From CAVTOO01 sp963736355 (lineage in GTDB: Bacteria > Pseudomonadota > Alphaproteobacteria > Rhizobiales > Xanthobacteraceae): a DNA stretch of 64,000 nucleotides. Below, piece after piece: positions 59,490-64,000 of the stretch. Each line of letters opens with the position of its first letter. Within the stretch, counting starts at the first letter, position 1. The notes below the pieces were generated by a model. That model ran no database searches, was not told the DNA's origin, and was given only the letters and a program-made list of their open reading frames with translations. The DNA is taken from the NCBI GenBank assembly GCA_963736355.1, contig CAVTOO010000002.1, positions 248,001 to 312,000 of the forward strand, read 5' to 3'. A program made the position numbers and the translations under genes.

Positions 59490-61970
59490 CTAGGTGCCAC
59501 GCGGCTTGGCGCGGCGCGTCGGAGCGGCGTGAGCCGGGTCATCCGGCCAGGGATGGCGCGGATAACGCCCGCGCAGATCGGCGCGGACGGCCGCATAAGC
59601 AGCCGCTCCAGAAGCCGGGCAGGTCGCGCGTCACCTGCACCGGGCGATGCGCGGGCGACAGCAATTCCACGACCAGCGGCACCCGGCCGCGCGCGATGGA
59701 GGGATGCTGCGAAAGCCCGAACATTTCCTGCACACGCACGGAAATTTTCGGACCCTCGGACGCGTCATAATCAATCGCGATCATCGAGCCGGTCGGCACC
59801 TCGAAATGCGTCGGCGCCTCGCGATCGAGCCGCGCGCGCAATTCATACGGCATCAATGCCATGACAGCGTCCGACAGATCGCCGGCAGAGATCGCGGCCG
59901 CCGAAGTCTTGTCGTAAAGCGCGGGCACCAGCCAGTCATCGAGCTTCGCGGCGAGTGCCGCGTCGGACAGATCCGGCCATTCATCGCCTTCGGCCTTGCG
60001 CAGAAACATGACGCGATCGCGCCATTGCAGCAGCGGCTTCGACCATGGCAGGCGATCGAGACCCGAATCCGCGAGCCCTTGCGCCAGCACGATGGCCGTC
60101 TCCGCAGACGGCGCGACCGCAAGCGGCTGCTCGGCCAGAACCATCGCGCCGAAGCGACGGCGGCGACGCGCGCGCAACGCCCGCGAGGTTGTATCGAAGG
60201 TGAGATCGTCGGTCGCCTCGATGCGATCTCCGAAATGATGCTCGATATCGGCGAGCTTGAGCGGCGCGGCGAGCAGAATACGCCCTTGAGCCGCGGTGCC
60301 GGCAATCTCCGCAACCGCCAGAAACGGTTCGCGCGCCAATGACGACGCCGCATCGACGGACGCACCGCGACCGTTGACCAGCGTGAAGGCGCCATTGCCG
60401 CGCCCGCGCGCGATACGGTCCGGATAGGCCAGCGCGAGCAGGACACCATTTTCCATCGGCTCGGCGTCGCGCGGCGGCGGCTCGGAACTCGCAACCTGTG
60501 CGGCGAAACGTCCGGCCATCTGGCGCGCGCTTAAGGCACGCGGCGACCGGTCACGCCGCAGATTGTCGCGACGGATATCCAGATCGACGCTGTCGCCGCC
60601 AAGGCCGCGCTCGGTGAGCAAAACTGCGATCTCGGCCGCGACCGACCCGCTGCCTGCGCGATTGGCATCGACGATGAGACGCGCGAGACGCGGCGGCAGA
60701 GGCAGCGCGCGCAGACTGCGGCCCTCCGCCGTGATGCGCCCGTCGGCATCAATGGCACCGAGTTCGCGCAGCAGATTGCGCGCTTCGTTCAACGCGGGCG
60801 CGGGCGGCGCATCGAGAAAGGCGAGCATGGCCGGATCACTGACACCCCATTGCGCCAGATCGAGCACCAGCGACGACAGATCGGCAGACAGAATTTCGGG
60901 ACGCGTGAACGCATCCAGCGATGCCGTCTGCGGTTCGTCCCACAGACGATAGCAAACGCCGGGTTCGGTGCGGCCCGCGCGGCCACGCCTTTGGTCCACC
61001 GCCGCGCGCGAGGCGCGCACGGTCTCCAGCCGCGTCAAACCAACGTCGGGCTCGTAACGCGGCACGCGCGCCAGCCCGCAATCGACGACAACGCGCACGC
61101 CCTCGATGGTGAGCGAGGTTTCGGCAATCGACGTCGCCAGCACAGCCTTGCGCCGTCCCGCCGGCGACGGGCTGATCGCGCGATCCTGATCGCCGAAATC
61201 CAGCGCGCCGAACAGCGGCACGATATCGACCGACGGATCGCTGATGCGCTCGGCCAGCATCGTCTGCGTGCGGCGGATTTCGGCCGCGCCCGGCAGGAAC
61301 GCGAGCACCGAGCCCGTCTCGGCGCGCAGCGCCTGCGCGATGGCCTCCGCCATCTGGCGTTCCATCGGCGCATCCGGTTTGCGCGCCGAGATAGCGGGTC
61401 TCGACATCGAAGGCGCGGCCTTCGCTCTCGACGACCGGCGCGCCACCGAGGACCGCCGACACACGCGCACCATCGAGCGTCGCCGACATCACCAGCAGGC
61501 GCAAATCCTCGCGCAGGGCGCCCTGGACATCGCGCGCAAGCGCGAGCCCCAGATCCGCATCGAGCGAACGCTCATGAAATTCGTCGAACAGAACGGCGGC
61601 CGACACCCGACAGCTCCGGGTCATCCATGATCTGCCGCGTGAAAATTCCCTCGGTGACGACTTCGATGCGGGTCGCCTTGGAAATTTTCGAGCCGAAGCG
61701 CACGCGATAGCCGACCCTCTCGCCCGCTTTCTCACCGAGCGTCCTGGCCATGCGCTCGGCGGCGGCGCGCGCGGCCAGACGCCTCGGCTCCAGCACGATG
61801 ATCTTGCGGCCTTGAACCCAGGGCTCATCGAGCAGCGCCAGCGGCACGCGCGTGGTCTTGCCTGCGCCCGGCGGCGCGACAAGCACGGCCGTGCGTCCGC
61901 CGCGCAGCGTCTGCGCCAGACGGTCGAGGACGGCATCGATGGGAAGCGGTGTGTCGAAGCGGAGAGTCAT
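59490..61970 (-). CDS. hrpB: ATP-dependent helicase HrpB, three frame breaks
   Basis: DEAH-box helicase of ~826 residues after repair. Start: MTLRFDTPLPIDAVLDRLAQ, Walker A LVAPPGAGKTTRVPL, then IIVLEPRRLAARAAAERMAR and VTEGIFTRQIMDD. After a shift near 61600 come VLFDEFHERSLDADLGLALA (DEFH box) and LLVMSATLDG. After another near 61390 come VLAFLPGAAEIRRTQTMLAE, ATSIAETSLTIEGVRVVVDC and QRRGRAGRTEPGVCYRLW. A last shift near 59605 gives SGSYAAVRADLRGRYPRHPW followed by PDDP (the family's ending) and a stop at 59490. All domains are present, so the breaks are probably errors. Confidence 0.9.
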
Positions 61971-61987
61971 TTCAGGCCATCAGCATC

Positions 61988-62073
61988 CGTCATTGCCGGG
62001 CTTGACCCGGCAATCCATCTTACATGAACCTTCCTGAAGAAGATGGATGCCCGGATCAAGTCCGGGCATGACG
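61988..62073. repeat. Long imperfect inverted repeat (MITE-like intergenic element)
   Basis: Two ~34-bp arms, 61988-62021 and 62040-62073, are imperfect reverse complements of each other (CGTCATTGCCGGGCTTGACC... against ...TCAAGTCCGGGCATGACG). Each arm also folds into its own GCCGGG/CCCGGC-type hairpin. The CCGGG-x-CTTGA-x-CCCGG motif is typical of dispersed repeats in Bradyrhizobium relatives. It lies between hrpB and the ugd gene. Confidence 0.75.
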
Positions 62074-62131
62074 CCGAGTATGATTGCCGTCGTCGCTCTC
62101 CCCGTAAACGGGGAGAGGTGGAAAAAGCGCG

Positions 62132-63451
62132 TCACACCACCGGCTTGGACGGGCGGCCGACGCTCTCATAGAGGAAGCCGCGCGCCGCCATTTCATCCGG
62201 GCGGTAGATGTTGCGCAGATCGACGATCACCGGATGGGTCATCATCTCTTTCAGCCGGTCGAGATCGAGCGCGCGGAATTCTTCCCATTCGGTGACGATG
62301 ACCAGCGCGTCGGCGCCGTCGGCGCATTCATACGGCCCTTCGCGAATATCGAGGTCCGGCATCTCGATCAGCGCCTGATGCTTGCCGGCGGGATCGTAGG
62401 CGCGGACGGTGGCGCCGAGGTCCTTCAGCGCGGTGATCAGCGGGATCGACGGCGCCTCGCGCATGTCGTCGGTGTTGGGCTTGAAGGTGAGACCGAGCAC
62501 GCCGACCGTCTTGCCGCGCAGATTGCCGCCGAACGCATTGGCGACCTTGCGCGCCATCGCGCGCTTGCGGTTGTCGTTGACGGACAGGACGGATTCCACG
62601 ATGCGCAGCGGCACGTCGTAATCCTGCGCCGTCTTGACCAGCGCGCGCGTATCCTTGGGGAAGCACGACCCGCCGAAACCCGGACCGGCATGGAGGAACT
62701 TCGATCCGATGCGATTGTCGAGACCGATGCCGCGCGCGACTTCCTGCACATCGGCGCCGACCTTCTCGGCGAGATCCGCGATCTCGTTGATGAAGGTGAT
62801 CTTCACGGCGAGGAACGCGTTGGCGGCGTATTTGATCAGCTCCGCGGTGCGTCGCGACGTGTACATGATCGGCGCCTGATTGAGATACAGCGGACGGTAG
62901 ACTTCCGCGAGCGCACGGCGGCCGCGCTCGTCGTCGGTGCCGACCACGATGCGATCGGGATGCTTGAAGTCGCGGATCGCCGCGCCTTCGCGCAGGAATT
63001 CGGGATTGGACGCCACCACCACATCCGCCTTCGGATTGGCGCCACGGATCATACGCTCGACCTCGTCGCCGGTGCCGACCGGAACGGTCGATTTGGTGAC
63101 GACGACGGTGAAGCCCTCGAGCGCGGCTGCGATCTCGACCGCGGCGGCATAGACGTAGCTCAGGTCGGCATGACCGTCGCCACGGCGCGAGGGCGTGCCG
63201 ACCGCGATGAACACCGCATCGGCCTCGCGCACGGCGGGGGCGAGATCGGTGGTGAAATCGAGCCGCTTGGCGCGAACATTGGTTTCGACGAGGCGCTCAA
63301 GATCGGGCTCGTAGATCGGAATCTCGCCGCGCTTGAGCGCCGCGATTTTCGTCTCGTCCTTGTCGACGCAGGTGACGTGATGCCCGAAATCGGCAAAACA
63401 GGCGCCGGACACAAGGCCGACATAGCCGGTGCCGATCATCGCAATCCGCAT
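62132..63451 (-). CDS. ugd: UDP-glucose 6-dehydrogenase
   Basis: Oxidises UDP-glucose to UDP-glucuronate with 2 NAD+. 439 residues: N-terminal Rossmann MRIAMIGTGYVGLVSGACFA, IAVGTPSRRGDGHADLSYV, KSTVPVGTGDEVERMI, the active site HAGPGFGGSCFPKDTRALVK with Cys263, and the C-terminal GVLGLTFKPNTDDMREAPSI. It provides glucuronate for exopolysaccharide or capsule, in keeping with the divergent acyltransferase gene at 63700 and the phosphohexomutase at 57171. Confidence 0.95.
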   Translation of the reverse strand: MRIAMIGTGYVGLVSGACFADFGHHVTCVDKDETKIAALKRGEIPIYEPDLERLVETNVRAKRLDFTTDLAPAVREADAVFIAVGTPSRRGDGHADLSYVYAAAVEIAAALEGFTVVVTKSTVPVGTGDEVERMIRGANPKADVVVASNPEFLREGAAIRDFKHPDRIVVGTDDERGRRALAEVYRPLYLNQAPIMYTSRRTAELIKYAANAFLAVKITFINEIADLAEKVGADVQEVARGIGLDNRIGSKFLHAGPGFGGSCFPKDTRALVKTAQDYDVPLRIVESVLSVNDNRKRAMARKVANAFGGNLRGKTVGVLGLTFKPNTDDMREAPSIPLITALKDLGATVRAYDPAGKHQALIEMPDLDIREGPYECADGADALVIVTEWEEFRALDLDRLKEMMTHPVIVDLRNIYRPDEMAARGFLYESVGRPSKPVV

Positions 63452-63699
63452 GTTTAAGTCCCAACCATGGTTAACGCGCCCGCCAGTCCCTTCAGGCGTC
63501 GTAGCGCAGCTTTGGAAAAAGGGGAACCCGGCTTGAGCCCTTGCGTGCCTATTGAAGCAGCGATTGGGCGAAAAGCACGTCCGATCGGTAATCGGCGGTA
63601 AAATATTCGCCTCAAACCGGCATGTTATTTGCTGCGATCAATAAGACAGAAACATATAGCACCGATAGTGCCGCTGAACTGCCTCGGAAAGGCACAGCC
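63452..63699. other. Divergent promoter region, ugd / acyltransferase
   Basis: 248 nt holding promoters for ugd (leftward) and the acyltransferase (rightward). An AT-rich stretch at 63595-63665 is compatible with a promoter for the latter. No gene or operator recognised. Confidence 0.4.
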
Positions 63700-64000
63700 A
63701 TGACTTCTTCTGATACCACGCTTCCGTTGGGCGCACCGCGCATCGACTGGGTCGACTACGCCAAGGGCTTCTGCATCGTCATGGTGGTGATGATGCATTC
63801 GACGCTCGGCGTCGAAGCGGCGGCCGGCCGAGACCGGCTGCATGCATGCGCTCGTCGCCTTCGCCAAGCCGTTCCGCATGCCCGACTTCTTCCTGATCTC
63901 CGGTCTGTTCCTGGCGCGCGTCATCGACCGCGACTGGCGGACCTATCTCGACCGCAAGGTCGTCCACTTCGTCTATTTCTATGTGCTGTGGGTGACGATC
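63700..64000 (+). CDS. Acyltransferase family 3 membrane protein, 3' truncated by the window, one frame break
   Basis: Start MTSSDTTLPLGAPRIDWVDY, then AKGFCIVMVVMMHSTLGVEA: D-W-x-D-x-x-K-G followed by a helix with the conserved His (MMHS) is the beginning of acyltransferase 3 (OafA/WecH-like) proteins. After a shift near 63826-63830 comes MHALVAFAKPFRMPDFFLIS, GLFLARVIDRDWRTYLDRKV, again family text (FRMPxFFLISGLF). It transfers acyl groups to surface polysaccharides. The gene continues past the right edge. SD GGAAAGG before ATG 63700. Confidence 0.85.
   Translation, partial: MTSSDTTLPLGAPRIDWVDYAKGFCIVMVVMMHSTLGVEAAAGRDRLHACARRLRQAVPHARLLPDLRSVPGARHRPRLADLSRPQGRPLRLFLCAVGDD

Overview
The window is GC-rich chromosomal DNA of an alphaproteobacterium, most likely a Hyphomicrobiales (Rhizobiales) member of the Bradyrhizobium / Rhodopseudomonas / Pseudolabrys kind. 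This is inferred from the housekeeping synteny (def-fmt-truA; recR-ybaB-dnaX-4.5S RNA), families such as DUF2336, DUF2852 and a TIGR02281-type retropepsin, many TctC/Bug binding proteins, and dispersed palindromes of the type common in that group. No rRNA, CRISPR array or intact insertion sequence was seen.

Layout. 1-1.8 kb: tail of an RhlE-type DEAD-box helicase and an IF-1 gene. 1.9-6.5 kb (minus): a complete tetronate catabolic operon, ltnD-otnK-otnC-otnI-denD, predicted to turn L-threonate and D-erythronate into dihydroxyacetone phosphate. 6.9-13.4 kb: a small protein, PEP carboxylase, an exported unknown, an amidohydrolase, a membrane protein and a GST. 13.7-29.8 kb: a catabolic/uptake region with six periplasmic TctC/Bug binding proteins but no TctA/TctB, an FAD-linked 2-hydroxyacid dehydrogenase, an IclR regulator, an MmgE/PrpD protein, a secreted alpha/beta hydrolase, a histidine/phenylalanine-ammonia-lyase homologue without the usual MIO triad, and an iron-type ABC binding protein. 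29.9-38.8 kb: an accretion zone at an intact tRNA-Ile(CAU) gene. Three extra copies of the tRNA 3' half, all in the same orientation, split it into segments carrying (a) two acyl-CoA dehydrogenases, a class III CoA-transferase and an integrase remnant, (b) a truncated unknown and a Cys-rich OmpA-like protein, and (c) a MerR / DUF2938 / DUF2798 module plus a dienelactone-hydrolase-like protein. 38.9-64 kb: mostly core genes: transporters, methionine sulfoxide reductases, tRNA/protein maturation, RmuC, RecR, DnaX, SRP RNA, NudC, a PfkB kinase, an Lrp regulator, phosphomannomutase, HrpB, UDP-glucose dehydrogenase and the start of an acyltransferase.

Regulation readable in the sequence: a MerR-type promoter with a 19-bp spacer, a 19-bp palindrome shared by a TetR gene and its downstream DUF2852 gene, and two Lrp-like boxes before an Lrp/AsnC gene.

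Quality caveat: about 18 genes are broken by one-base shifts, often in short homopolymers, including fmt, infA and hrpB. Most are therefore more likely sequence errors than true pseudogenes. For these genes I give the reconstructed span and say where the frame changes.
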